DNA from: Paracoccus aurantiacus
Lineage (GTDB): Bacteria; Pseudomonadota; Alphaproteobacteria; Rhodobacterales; Rhodobacteraceae
DNA length: 64,000 nucleotides
Assembly: GCF_007993065.1 (NCBI RefSeq)
Contig: NZ_VOPL01000008.1
Span: forward strand, 62,001 to 126,000
Direction of reading: 5' to 3'
In this document: piece by piece, positions 17,309-25,862 of the stretch
Numbering within the stretch: position 1 is the first letter of the stretch
Layout: the number at the start of each line of letters is the position of its first letter
Notes under the pieces: model-generated
Seen by the model: the letters and a program-made list of their open reading frames with translations, nothing else
Told to the model about the DNA's origin: nothing
Databases searched by the model: none
Made by a program: the position numbers and the translations under genes

Positions 17309-18574
17309 TTGACCGAGTATACCCTTTTGACGGACACGGCCGCGCCGCCGCAAGCGCGCCATCAGTCGCTTTGGCGCGCCGAGATGATCTTTGCCGGGAT
17401 CACGGTCTTTCTGTCGCCAATCAACTATCTTCGCGCGGATTTCGCCTATGTGACGGCGAGCGATGTCTTTGCAATGATGACGCTGATCCTGATGTACGTC
17501 ACCGGGCGCATACCCCTGCATCCGTTCGGGCGGGCATCGAAGGCGTGGTATTGCAGCGTGTTTCTGCTGATCTTCGGGCTTCTGGCAAGTTCGGCGGTGA
17601 ACGGCGACCTGCAGGCGGGGCTGGAAGTGGTCGCCCAATATTGCTTTTCGCTGATGCTCATTCCGCTGCTGTTTCTGCAGCGTCCGCGCGCAGAGGTGCT
17701 TCTTCTGATCAAGATCTTCGTGCTCGCCATGGTGTTCGTCATGCTGCACGGTGCCTGGTATATGGAATTCGCGCCCAAGGATTTCCGTTTCGTCACCCCC
17801 AGCGGACGCCTGTCATCGCTGGTCGAACGCGAGAATGCCGCAGGTGCGCTTGCCGCGCTCGCCATCACGTTCAGCATGTGGATGTATTTCACCGGACAGA
17901 TCAGGATGTATCTGCTGCTCATCCTGATTGCGCCGCTGGGATACGGTCTGCTGCTGACGGGGTCGAACACCGGGTTCTTCCTGACGGCCATAGGCATGTT
18001 CAGCCTTGCCCTTTTCAGCGGCGCGTTGCGCCTGCTGGCCGGTATGGTCGTCGTGGGCTTTCTGCTGTTCTTCGTGATCTACAATTGGGGAGAGCTGTTT
18101 CTGCCGGAAATCTTCATCAAGCGCGTTCTCGGCGCGCTGGAGACGGGAAATCTGGACGAGGCGGGCACATTCTCGGACCGCATGTTCCTGATCCACGAGG
18201 CTTATGGCGTCACGCGCGATACGATCCTGCTGGGGCTTGGCGCGAACCAGTATCGTCTGATCAGCGCCGAGGGCGCGCCCGTCCATAACACCTATCTGCT
18301 GCTGCTTGCGGAAGGTGGGCTGATAAGCCTCCTGGGGCATTTCGGGATGATGATGACCGGGCTTCTGGTCGGGTTGCCGGTGCTGCTGTCGCGCAAGACC
18401 CGCTGGTACGGCGCGCTGACAATCACCACCATCGTCATGCTGGCGCTGGTCCAGAACGGGCTGGCGCATTTCTATGCGCGTTTCTGGGCCGTGCCCTGGT
18501 TTCTGGCGATTTCGCTCAGCCTGATACCGGATGCCGAGGATGAAGAGCCGGACGACGCTTACGAATACCCATAG
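17309..18574 (+). CDS. O-antigen ligase/polymerase-like membrane protein (Wzy family)
   Basis: About 421 aa with roughly ten to twelve hydrophobic segments. Near the C-terminal third is GTFSDRMFLIHEAYGVTRDT followed by APVHNTYLLLLAEGGLISLL, the periplasmic-loop Arg and H-N-x-Y-L-x-L-L-A-E-x-G pattern shared by Wzy polymerases and WaaL ligases. In a locus with Wzc and ExoF homologues, polymerisation of lipid-linked repeat units is the more likely role. The frame opens at a TTG (17309); an in-frame ATG at 17384 would still leave the first membrane helix. Start confidence is low. The 3' end overlaps the convergent sulfotransferase gene by 16 bp. Confidence 0.82.
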   Translation: MTEYTLLTDTAAPPQARHQSLWRAEMIFAGITVFLSPINYLRADFAYVTASDVFAMMTLILMYVTGRIPLHPFGRASKAWYCSVFLLIFGLLASSAVNGDLQAGLEVVAQYCFSLMLIPLLFLQRPRAEVLLLIKIFVLAMVFVMLHGAWYMEFAPKDFRFVTPSGRLSSLVERENAAGALAALAITFSMWMYFTGQIRMYLLLILIAPLGYGLLLTGSNTGFFLTAIGMFSLALFSGALRLLAGMVVVGFLLFFVIYNWGELFLPEIFIKRVLGALETGNLDEAGTFSDRMFLIHEAYGVTRDTILLGLGANQYRLISAEGAPVHNTYLLLLAEGGLISLLGHFGMMMTGLLVGLPVLLSRKTRWYGALTITTIVMLALVQNGLAHFYARFWAVPWFLAISLSLIPDAEDEEPDDAYEYP

Positions 18575-19464
18575 CGCCGCATCCGCTTGCCAAGAAGCCT
18601 TTCCACCTGTCGCTGCGCCGACGGCGACATACGGTCCTGCCAGTTCATGTCGGCCTTCAGCGACATCGGCCCGGACATGCGGATGCGGCTGCCCGCGACC
18701 TGATGTTCGGCTGCGATAGCCTCACCCGCCGCGATCCGGTTGCCGAGATCGGCAAGATCCAGGCCGACCGCCTCGCCTATTGCGCGGAGCGTTGCAGCCG
18801 GATCGGCGACGAGGTCTTCGTAGCGGACGCGGATCGCGTGCCCTTCCGGGATAAGCCGCATCAGCGCATCGGCGCCAGAGTTCACGAAGTTCCAGCGCAA
18901 TGCCGTCCGCGCCACCGGGTGCGCGCGCAGTTTCTTCTGAACGCCGGCCGCAGTATCGACCTTCATCGGCTTTGACATCGAATAGGCAACGGCACGCGGG
19001 TCGCGCACCAGATGTATCACGCGCATATCCAGTCCGTCGGCCTGCGCACCACGCGCCAGCGCCAGACCGCGACCGGGCGATTTCGAACTGTCGAGCAGCA
19101 CGGGCTGGCCCGCATGTTGCGCAGAAAGACGCATTAGCGCGAGCGTCTGATCGTAATACTGCCGCCAGCTTTTCCCGCCGAGATAGCGCGCAGGCGACAC
19201 GACCGGTTCGATCCGGCGCTGCAACCTGGCATGCTCGGCCAGATCGACCCCGCCGGCCTGCCAGTCCGCCATGATCTTCGACCACAGCACGCAATCCTGC
19301 ACCCTTTCGTGGCACGAGCAATATTCGTTATTCGGCCAGACGTGGCGGCAGATCGTGGACATCTCTCCCGCCCCGAAAACAGTCGGGTCGCTGTCCAGCA
19401 TCATATCAAGCAAGGTCGAGCCGCTGCGACCGTAACCAACTATAAAAACAAGTTTTTCCAACAC
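18559..19464 (-). CDS. Sulfotransferase family protein
   Basis: 301 aa. FIVGYGRSGSTLLDMMLDSD at the N-terminus is the PAPS 5'-phosphosulfate loop, and VIHLVRDPRAVAYSMSKPMK near residues 142-161 is the 3'-phosphate motif of Sulfotransfer_3-type enzymes. A cysteine-rich stretch (EYCSCHERVQDCVLW) near residue 50 is common in this subgroup. Like the sulfotransferase at 4674-5507 it is cytoplasmic and probably modifies the same glycan or its precursor, but the two proteins are different in sequence and would act at different positions or on different sugars. It overlaps the polymerase gene tail-to-tail. Confidence 0.88.
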   Translation of the reverse strand: MLEKLVFIVGYGRSGSTLLDMMLDSDPTVFGAGEMSTICRHVWPNNEYCSCHERVQDCVLWSKIMADWQAGGVDLAEHARLQRRIEPVVSPARYLGGKSWRQYYDQTLALMRLSAQHAGQPVLLDSSKSPGRGLALARGAQADGLDMRVIHLVRDPRAVAYSMSKPMKVDTAAGVQKKLRAHPVARTALRWNFVNSGADALMRLIPEGHAIRVRYEDLVADPAATLRAIGEAVGLDLADLGNRIAAGEAIAAEHQVAGSRIRMSGPMSLKADMNWQDRMSPSAQRQVERLLGKRMRRYGYS

Positions 19465-19515
19465 AACGGTCGCCTTCCGCTTTTCGTTCGGCGTCAGAAT
19501 GGGCCGCGCCGCCCG

Positions 19516-21054
19516 TCATATCAAGCGATTACGACGCCAGTGCCCGCGTGATCTCCGGGAAGGCCGCTGAAACCAAATCACAAGGCCAAGCGCAACAATC
19601 GCTGCCCCCATCATCGCGTGTCGCGAGGTGATGCCAAGCCTTGCCTGTGCGCTGTGGCGATAACGCGGATCGAACAATCGCGTGTCCGACAGAAACTTGC
19701 CGAGCACGGTTTCGTCTTTTGGCACGATCGGGCGAAGGCCGCGTCCGGTCTGCGGGTTCAGGCTGTCCACCGCCGCGACCAGACCGTCGCGACGGATCGC
19801 CTCGTCCACCTCGGCGGGTTCACAGTTCATATGCTCGCCCAGCAACCGGTTGCGCAATTCGCGCACGGTGCGGCGGTCATCATCGTCATCCGCCTTCAGC
19901 GCGACATCGCATTCCGTGTCAAAACCCATGGAGCGCCGGTCAATATTGCTCGACCCGATGCGCAGGAAGCAGTCATCGATGATCGTGACCTTGGCGTGAA
20001 CGTAAATCGCCTCCTCGGCGGCGTTGACGGGATACAGGATGCGAAAGCGCCCCTCATGATCTGCGGCCTGCAATTCGCGGATCAGCCGGCTGCGGGTGAC
20101 ATGCATCGCCTCGTCTTCAACAAGGCCCTGCGCGGCGTCGGGGTTAATGACGACGATGTCCGGGCCGCCCTTCTCGGACAGGCGCGCAGCCACGGCTTCG
20201 GCGATTTCATCGGATGAAAAATACTGAGATTCCAGATAGACGTAATCTTCTGCGGCAGCGATGCTGTCCAGATAGAGCGCCTCGATCTCTGCCGTGATCG
20301 AGGAATCCTTCTCGGGCGGCTCGGTCCGGGCTATCGCGATGTCGATATCCTCGAAATCCGGCTTGATGCAGTCCGGCCAAAGATGCTTGCCGGGCTTGAA
20401 CGCCTCATCCATCGGCTTGCCCTGGGCGCGTTGCCACCGGATGCGGGTCAGCCCGCCAAGCGCGGCGGCGGCCGGTCCCGAAATGGCTGTGGTCACGTCA
20501 TGCCAGGGCTGCGCGATCTCGCCATTCTTCAATGTTCGAAGCTGATCTTCAGGCGCATGTTCCGGGGTGTCCCAGCGACCATCAGTCACGTCGATACCAC
20601 CGCAGAAGGCAAGAGAATCATCTATCACGACAATTTTCTGATGATGACAGGCACCGATCGGGTGGTGGCCATCGAAAGCGAGATGAACCTGTTCTGGCGA
20701 AAGCAGTTTGATCTGGGCGGCGGGAAGTGTGCGGCCGGGCGCGATCAGGGCGCCGCCGCTCCATTTCAGCAGATAGATCTCAAGGCCGGGGCGGCGGTCG
20801 ACAAGCGCGTCGATGAAGGGACCGATCTGGTTGGGAAACCCGTCGGGTGCGTTTCCGTCCGCATCGCCCTCTCCCGGCAGCATCTCGATCTCGAAATCGA
20901 AATCCCATCCGACCAGCGTCACAAGGCGTTCAGCCTGCAGAAGCGATTCGCGCAGAGCGCGGAAATAATCCGCGCCATCGACGATCACGGCGAAACGGTA
21001 TGCGGTAGCAACGCGCCAGCAATTGCGGTCGCGAAGGAAGCTGAGTTGTTGCAT
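19516..21054 (-). CDS. Phospholipase D family protein
   Basis: 512 aa from ATG 21052-21054 (MQQLSFLRDRNCW); the open frame continues through the tRNA-Leu gene but that is not coding. Two HKD motifs are visible: CHHQKIVVIDDSLAFCGGID (about residue 135) and VHAKVTIIDDCFLRIGSSNI (about residue 355), the latter followed by DRRSMGFDTE. These give the two His-Lys-Asp half-sites of the PLD active centre. A C-terminal hydrophobic helix (MMGAAIVALGLVIWF) with a basic tail could tether it to the inner membrane. It probably hydrolyses or transphosphatidylates phospholipids; a cardiolipin-synthase-like activity cannot be excluded. Confidence 0.9.
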   Translation of the reverse strand: MQQLSFLRDRNCWRVATAYRFAVIVDGADYFRALRESLLQAERLVTLVGWDFDFEIEMLPGEGDADGNAPDGFPNQIGPFIDALVDRRPGLEIYLLKWSGGALIAPGRTLPAAQIKLLSPEQVHLAFDGHHPIGACHHQKIVVIDDSLAFCGGIDVTDGRWDTPEHAPEDQLRTLKNGEIAQPWHDVTTAISGPAAAALGGLTRIRWQRAQGKPMDEAFKPGKHLWPDCIKPDFEDIDIAIARTEPPEKDSSITAEIEALYLDSIAAAEDYVYLESQYFSSDEIAEAVAARLSEKGGPDIVVINPDAAQGLVEDEAMHVTRSRLIRELQAADHEGRFRILYPVNAAEEAIYVHAKVTIIDDCFLRIGSSNIDRRSMGFDTECDVALKADDDDDRRTVRELRNRLLGEHMNCEPAEVDEAIRRDGLVAAVDSLNPQTGRGLRPIVPKDETVLGKFLSDTRLFDPRYRHSAQARLGITSRHAMMGAAIVALGLVIWFQRPSRRSRGHWRRNRLI

Positions 21055-21138
21055 GATGTTAGGCCTGCGTCGCTGTTGGTCCTGATCTGAACACGTCAGT
21101 ATTGACGAGGTTCCGTCGCGAGCATGCCGAGCGGCAGC

Positions 21139-21174
21139 AAAAAACCCGCGGCCACGAAGGACCGCGGGTTTTTT
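21139..21174 (-). terminator. Rho-independent terminator after tRNA-Leu
   Basis: The arms CCCGCGG (21145-21151) and CCGCGGG (21162-21168) are flanked by an A-run (21139-21144) and a T-run (21169-21174), so the element can terminate on either strand. It lies immediately downstream of the minus-strand tRNA. Confidence 0.85.
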
Positions 21175-21258
21175 GGTGCCCAGGAGAAGACTCGAACTTC
21201 CACGCCTTGCGGCACACGGACCTGAACCGTGCGCGTCTACCAATTCCGCCACCTGGGC
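21174..21258 (-). tRNA. tRNA-Leu (anticodon CAG)
   Basis: Read on the minus strand, the 5' arm GCCCAGG (21258 downward) pairs with the 3' end CCTGGGC ahead of an encoded ACCA. The D-arm contains GGTAGAC. The anticodon loop TTCAGGT sits in the CACGG/CCGTG stem and gives CAG. A long variable arm (TGCCGCAAGGCGT region) precedes GTTCGAGTC of the T-arm. The long variable arm and anticodon both indicate leucine, reading CUG codons. The 85-nt length includes the encoded CCA. Confidence 0.95.
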
Positions 21259-21429
21259 AGGTGTCGTGAGGCGGGTGATTAGCCGTCCGGCATGGGGGTG
21301 TCAACGGGCATTCGCAAAAATCTTGCCAGCTTCATAACGGCGGCTTGATGCCGCGAAAAACGCCCCGCGCTTGCCCGTCACGGGTTGTCGCGCTATCAGC
21401 TTGAGAAAGCCGTGAAAGAGGGCCAGCTC

Positions 21430-22416
21430 ATGTCGAAGATCGTCACGATTTATGGTGGTTCGGGTTTTGTCGGACGACAGGTCGCCCGCCAGATGGCCAA
21501 ACTCGGCTGGCGCGTCAGGGTGGCTGTGCGCCGCCCCAGCGAAGCCCTGTTCGTGCGCACCTATGGTGCCGTCGGCCAGGTAGAGCCTGTGCCCTGCAAC
21601 ATCCGGGATGAAACCTCTGTCCGGGCTGCGATGTATGACGCCGATGCGGTGGTCAACTGCGTGGGTATTCTGGTCAACGAAGGGGCGAACCGTTTTGCGC
21701 CCGTGCATGTCGAGGGCGCGGGTCGCGTCGCGCGGCTGGCCGCAGATGCCGGTATCACGAATTTCGTGCATATCTCGGCGCTCGGGGCCGATGCCGAATC
21801 GGACAGCAACTATCTTGCCACGAAGGCCGAGGGCGAGCGCGCTGTGCTGGAGCATATGCCCGATGCGGTGATCCTGCGCCCGTCCTTCATGTTTGGCCCG
21901 GAGGGCGGCCTTTACGAGCGTCTGGCAAGCTCGATCGGGTTTGGCCCTGTCATGCCCATTGCCGGTGCTGGCACAAAGCTTCAGCCGGTTTATGTGCAGG
22001 ATGTCGTCAGCGTCGTCGAAAAGGCGCTGCTCGGGCAGGTTGCGCCCGGCATCTATGAGCTTGGTGGCCCGGATGTCGTGACGTTGCGCGAAGCCGCGAC
22101 CGAGACGCTGGCGGCAACCTATCGCCGCAAGGCAGTTGTCGGGGTTCCGTTCTGGCTTGCCGGAATCGGGGCCGGTGCGCTGGATATCGCATCTATGCTG
22201 ACGGGCGGGCTGCTGACGAACCGGGTGCTGACGCGCGATCAGCTTCGCACCCTGCGTCGCGACAATGTCGTGTCAGCCGATGCCACCGGGTTCGACGAAC
22301 TGGGGATAGAGCCGACATCGGCGGAATCGGTCATCGGTGACTATCTGTGGCGGTTCCGCCCAAGCGGGCAATATGCGGATATGACGGCATCTGCGAAGAA
22401 TCTTCGCGTCCGCTGA
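21430..22416 (+). CDS. NDUFA9-like complex I assembly/accessory protein (atypical SDR)
   Basis: 328 aa starting at ATG 21430 ([20 protein letters not shown]), 7 bp after an AGAGGG site; the upstream in-frame ATG at 21385 lacks this support. The GGSGFVGR loop binds NAD(P)H. The rest follows the NDUFA9 family of atypical short-chain dehydrogenases ([31 protein letters not shown]), in which the catalytic Tyr/Lys pair is not conserved in its usual form. In alphaproteobacteria this protein is associated with respiratory complex I. It is followed after 35 bp by uppP and probably shares a transcript with it. Confidence 0.88.
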   Translation: MSKIVTIYGGSGFVGRQVARQMAKLGWRVRVAVRRPSEALFVRTYGAVGQVEPVPCNIRDETSVRAAMYDADAVVNCVGILVNEGANRFAPVHVEGAGRVARLAADAGITNFVHISALGADAESDSNYLATKAEGERAVLEHMPDAVILRPSFMFGPEGGLYERLASSIGFGPVMPIAGAGTKLQPVYVQDVVSVVEKALLGQVAPGIYELGGPDVVTLREAATETLAATYRRKAVVGVPFWLAGIGAGALDIASMLTGGLLTNRVLTRDQLRTLRRDNVVSADATGFDELGIEPTSAESVIGDYLWRFRPSGQYADMTASAKNLRVR

Positions 22417-22451
22417 CTTTGCGTCTTTGACGCCATCAAGGGATATTCTGC

Positions 22452-23246
22452 GTGTCTTATTTCAGTGACGTGCTCTTCGGTATCATCGAAGGCATTACCG
22501 AGTTCCTGCCGATTTCCAGCACCGGCCACCTGCTTCTGGCAGAGCACTGGCTGGGTCCGCGGTCCGATATGTATGTCGTCGTCATTCAGGCCGGGGCGAT
22601 CCTTGCCGTGACGATGATCTACTGGCGACGGCTGGTTGACCTTGCCCTTGGCTGGGGCGAGCCGGAGAATCGCGATTATCTGGCCAAGTTGATGACAGCG
22701 TTCCTTATCACGGCGGTTCTGGGCCTGATCGTGGACAAGATGGGCTTCCAGCTGCCAGAGACAATCACGCCCATTGCCTGGGCGCTGGTGATCGGCGGTA
22801 TCTGGATGATGTTCGCCGAACATTTTGCCGGGAAACTGCCCGACAGTGTCCGCATCACCTGGCGCGTTGCGATCGCGGTCGGTATCGCGCAGGTCGTGGC
22901 CGGGGTTTTTCCGGGCACGTCGCGCTCTGCCACGACGATCTTCGTGGCAATGCTGCTGGGAACCTCGAACCGTGCCGCCGCGACAGAGTTCGCGTTTCTG
23001 GTCGGCATCCCGACGATGTACGCCGCCAGCGGCTACAAGCTGCTGGAAGAGCTTTCGGGCGGGGCCAGCGGCGAAAACTGGGCCGGACTGGCGGTGGCGT
23101 TCGTCGTATCAACCGTGACCGCCTTCATTTCGGTCAAATGGCTGCTGGACTATATCCGCACCAACAAATTCACGGTCTTCGCCGTCTACCGCATCATTTT
23201 CGGCGCTATTCTGCTGGCCCTGGCCTGGGGCGGCTTCGTCCACTGA
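22452..23246 (+). CDS. uppP: Undecaprenyl-diphosphatase
   Basis: 264 aa, starting at GTG 22452 with AAGGGA about 9 bases upstream. The two family signatures are intact: EGITEFLPISSTGHLLLAEH near the N-terminus and GVFPGTSRSATTIFVAMLLG in the middle, which form the active site with the catalytic Glu, Ser and Arg residues. Seven to eight hydrophobic segments give the BacA/UppP integral-membrane fold. It dephosphorylates undecaprenyl pyrophosphate to recycle the lipid carrier for peptidoglycan and for the exopolysaccharide encoded earlier in the window. The length is typical of the family. Confidence 0.96.
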   Translation: MSYFSDVLFGIIEGITEFLPISSTGHLLLAEHWLGPRSDMYVVVIQAGAILAVTMIYWRRLVDLALGWGEPENRDYLAKLMTAFLITAVLGLIVDKMGFQLPETITPIAWALVIGGIWMMFAEHFAGKLPDSVRITWRVAIAVGIAQVVAGVFPGTSRSATTIFVAMLLGTSNRAAATEFAFLVGIPTMYAASGYKLLEELSGGASGENWAGLAVAFVVSTVTAFISVKWLLDYIRTNKFTVFAVYRIIFGAILLALAWGGFVH

Positions 23247-23492
23247 TCTGTGTTAAGATCGCAAAGATTCAGGTTCCGCCCGAGATCGAATCGGGCGGGG
23301 CGTGATTTTTATATTATTGATTTTACGCATATTTTTGGTATTTGGTAAAAGATACTGACCTAAAGTCAGGAAGAATCTTCCCTGAATCTCATCGGATTCG
23401 GCTGAAATCCACAAATAGGTCAGCATGTGATACTTTTATTCAGTTTTCAGCTTGTATAGTGGGGTATGCGGGAACTTTAGGGGGCGCAGCAT
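23247..23492. promoter_or_regulatory. AT-rich leader of the glutamate synthase genes
   Basis: No gene is visible. An A+T-rich block (about 23305-23350) is followed by the dyad GGAAGA-a-TCTTCC (23369-23381) and by inverted copies CTGACCTA (23355-23362) and TAGGTCAG (23416-23423). These are possible regulator sites or RNA structures ahead of gltD. Identity of any regulator is unknown. Confidence 0.35.
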
Positions 23493-24974
23493 ATGGCCAC
23501 GCAGAAGATGTTGAAATTCGTCAATCTCGGGCGCGAGATGCCCGAGAAGCGCTCGGCAGATGAGCGGAGCGAGGATTTTCACGAAATCTACCGCGAGTTC
23601 GCCGATGCGAAGGCGACGGAACAGGCCAGCAGGTGCAGCCAATGTGGCGTGCCTTATTGCCAAAGCCACTGCCCGCTTCACAACAATATCCCGGACTGGC
23701 TGCGCCTGACCGCCGAGGGCCGCCTGAAAGAAGCATATCTGGTCAGCCAGTTCACCAATACCTTCCCCGAGATCTGCGGGCGGATCTGCCCGCAGGACCG
23801 TCTGTGCGAAGGAAACTGCGTCATCGAACAGTCGGGCCACGGCACCGTGACGATTGGCGCGATCGAGAAATACATCACCGATACGGCCTGGGAAGAGGGC
23901 TGGATCGAGCCCATCCGCCCCGCCGAGGAGCGCGGAGAATCCATCGGCATCATTGGTGCCGGGCCGGGCGGGCTGGCGGCTGCCGACCGTTTGCGCCGGA
24001 TGGGCTTTCAGGTTACGGTCTATGACCGGCACGACCGCTCGGGCGGGTTGCTGATCTATGGGATTCCGGGCTTCAAGCTGGAAAAGAACATTGTCGAGCG
24101 TCGGAACGCGCAGCTTGAGGAAGGCGGCGTCGAATTCGTGCTGAATTGCAATGTCGGCGAAGATCTGAGCTTTGACGCCATTCGCGGCAAGCATGATGCA
24201 GTGCTGATCGCGACGGGCGTCTATAAGACGCGCGATCTTGATATCGACAACGCGAATGCGCAGGGCGTGATCCGCGCGCTGGATTATCTGACCGCCTCGA
24301 ACCGGATAGATCTGGGTGACGAAATCCCGGATTACGCGGATGGAGAGCTTGACGCGAAGGGCAAGCGCGTGCTGGTCATCGGCGGGGGCGATACGGCGAT
24401 GGACTGCGTGCGCACGGCAATCCGCCAAGGCGCGAAATCGGTCAAGTGCCTGTATCGCCGCGACCGCGCGAACATGCCGGGCAGCCAGCGCGAAGTTCAG
24501 AATGCCGAGGAAGAAGGCGTTGAATTCGTTTGGCTTTCGGCGCCGGGAAGCTTTGTCGGCGCGGTCGAGGGCGAAACCGGCCGTGATACCGATATCAATG
24601 ACGAGCAGGCCGCCATCTCTGCGGTGCGTGTCCAGAAGATGCGGCTTGGCAAGCCCGATGTGTCCGGTCGGCAAAGTCCTGAGCTGATCGACGGCGCAGA
24701 CTATGACGAGCCTGCTGAAATGGTCATCAAGGCCCTTGGATTCGAGCCGGAGGAACTGCCGCGTCTTTGGGGCGTGGAGGGGCTGGAGGTGACGCGCTGG
24801 GGCACCGTGAAGGCCGATTTCCGCAGCCACCAGACCAGCCTTGCCGGGGTGTTCGCGGTGGGCGATATCGTGCGCGGTGCATCGCTGGTCGTCTGGGCCA
24901 TTCGCGACGGCCGCGAGGCTGCCGACAGCATCGCCGAATTCCTTGGCGCATCCGCTCAGGTCGCGGCGGAATGA
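23493..24974 (+). CDS. gltD: Glutamate synthase (NADPH) small subunit
   Basis: 493 aa. The N-terminal Fer4_20 region has two cysteine clusters, CSQCGVPYCQSHCPLHNNIP and CGRICPQDRLCEGNC, that bind the iron-sulfur centres. FAD and NADPH Rossmann loops follow: IGIIGAGPGGLAAADRLRRM and VLVIGGGDTAMDCVRTAIRQ. Near the C-terminus, GVFAVGDIVRGASLVVWAIR completes the FAD site. It passes electrons from NADPH to the GltB subunit for glutamate synthesis from glutamine and 2-oxoglutarate. The stop overlaps the start of an unknown exported-protein gene, which separates it from gltB. Confidence 0.96.
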   Translation: MATQKMLKFVNLGREMPEKRSADERSEDFHEIYREFADAKATEQASRCSQCGVPYCQSHCPLHNNIPDWLRLTAEGRLKEAYLVSQFTNTFPEICGRICPQDRLCEGNCVIEQSGHGTVTIGAIEKYITDTAWEEGWIEPIRPAEERGESIGIIGAGPGGLAAADRLRRMGFQVTVYDRHDRSGGLLIYGIPGFKLEKNIVERRNAQLEEGGVEFVLNCNVGEDLSFDAIRGKHDAVLIATGVYKTRDLDIDNANAQGVIRALDYLTASNRIDLGDEIPDYADGELDAKGKRVLVIGGGDTAMDCVRTAIRQGAKSVKCLYRRDRANMPGSQREVQNAEEEGVEFVWLSAPGSFVGAVEGETGRDTDINDEQAAISAVRVQKMRLGKPDVSGRQSPELIDGADYDEPAEMVIKALGFEPEELPRLWGVEGLEVTRWGTVKADFRSHQTSLAGVFAVGDIVRGASLVVWAIRDGREAADSIAEFLGASAQVAAE

Positions 24975-25777
24975 TCCGGGCGGCGAAAAACGCCGGCGAA
25001 TATCGCGCATATAATGCGTCCATAACGCGTATCTATCGTGTAGATACAGCGTCGCGCCTGGCGGCGATGGCCCTGTCTGGGCTGGTCGTGATTATGGCAG
25101 CATTGCTGACTGTTTCGGCCGCCGGTGCGGGCGTCTACTCCCCGCCCGAGGGGTGCAAGCTGCAAATGACCGTCCAGAATCGCGGCTGCACGGTCGCACA
25201 GCACTATGTCTGCGCGAGTGACGAGCCGGGCGATCAGCATGTCATTTACTATGACGATCAGGGCCCGAGCTATCACTCTCATATCGACGCCGAAACGCGC
25301 TGGCTGGAATCGAACGATCTCGATACCGGGCTGACCGATCTTCTCATGCCCGATGCGGCGGACGACGCGTCATTTTCCACGCTGCTGAAAACCGGACGCG
25401 ACGATTTCGACTTTGTGACCGAATCGAACAGTGGCGAGCGTCTGCGCCATATCGGCGAGGATCGGCTGACCGGCGAAACCGTCGAAATCGACGGCGTCCC
25501 GCTGGAGTTGACAGAGTTCCGCCTGCGCACCTTTGCCGCTGACGGTCAGTTGCTGATCGATTCTCGCGGTCAGCAATTCATCAACCGGGAACATGGCCGC
25601 TTCTATGGCGGGACCGAGCATTCCGAGGACTGGACCGGCGAAGTCACCGACGACAATGACAGCCCCGTCACATTCGCCTTTCCCGGCGATGCGGGTTTCG
25701 CATCGACCGAGCCGCTTTTCGATTGCGAGATGCAGATGGTGACGTTCCGGCCGCGCCGCCAGATCGGTGCGTCATGA
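24971..25777 (+). CDS. Hypothetical exported protein between gltD and gltB
   Basis: 268 aa from the ATG that overlaps the gltD stop (ATGA); a start at 25067 (MALSGLVVIMAALLTVSAAG) would give a textbook signal peptide of about 21 residues. The mature part begins YSPPEGCKLQMTVQNRGCTV and has four cysteines near its N-terminus plus one near the C-terminus (LFDCEMQMV), consistent with disulfides in the periplasm. I recognise no domain. It is acidic and rich in Asp/Glu. The tight position between the two glutamate synthase subunits suggests shared expression; a functional link to nitrogen assimilation is only an inference. Confidence 0.72.
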   Translation: MIRAAKNAGEYRAYNASITRIYRVDTASRLAAMALSGLVVIMAALLTVSAAGAGVYSPPEGCKLQMTVQNRGCTVAQHYVCASDEPGDQHVIYYDDQGPSYHSHIDAETRWLESNDLDTGLTDLLMPDAADDASFSTLLKTGRDDFDFVTESNSGERLRHIGEDRLTGETVEIDGVPLELTEFRLRTFAADGQLLIDSRGQQFINREHGRFYGGTEHSEDWTGEVTDDNDSPVTFAFPGDAGFASTEPLFDCEMQMVTFRPRRQIGAS

Positions 25778-25862
25778 TGCCCGCGCATGCATATCCAGAT
25801 ACCCGAAATCAGGCCGGACAGCCCCCGGCTTTTCCGAACGATACCCTTCAGGAGGTCACCCA

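Noticed and set aside
21055-21252. N-terminal extension of the phospholipase D frame through the tRNA gene
   Set aside because: The peptide MAELVDAHGSGPC is the familiar mistranslation of a tRNA-Leu gene, and a terminator lies between it and the real start.
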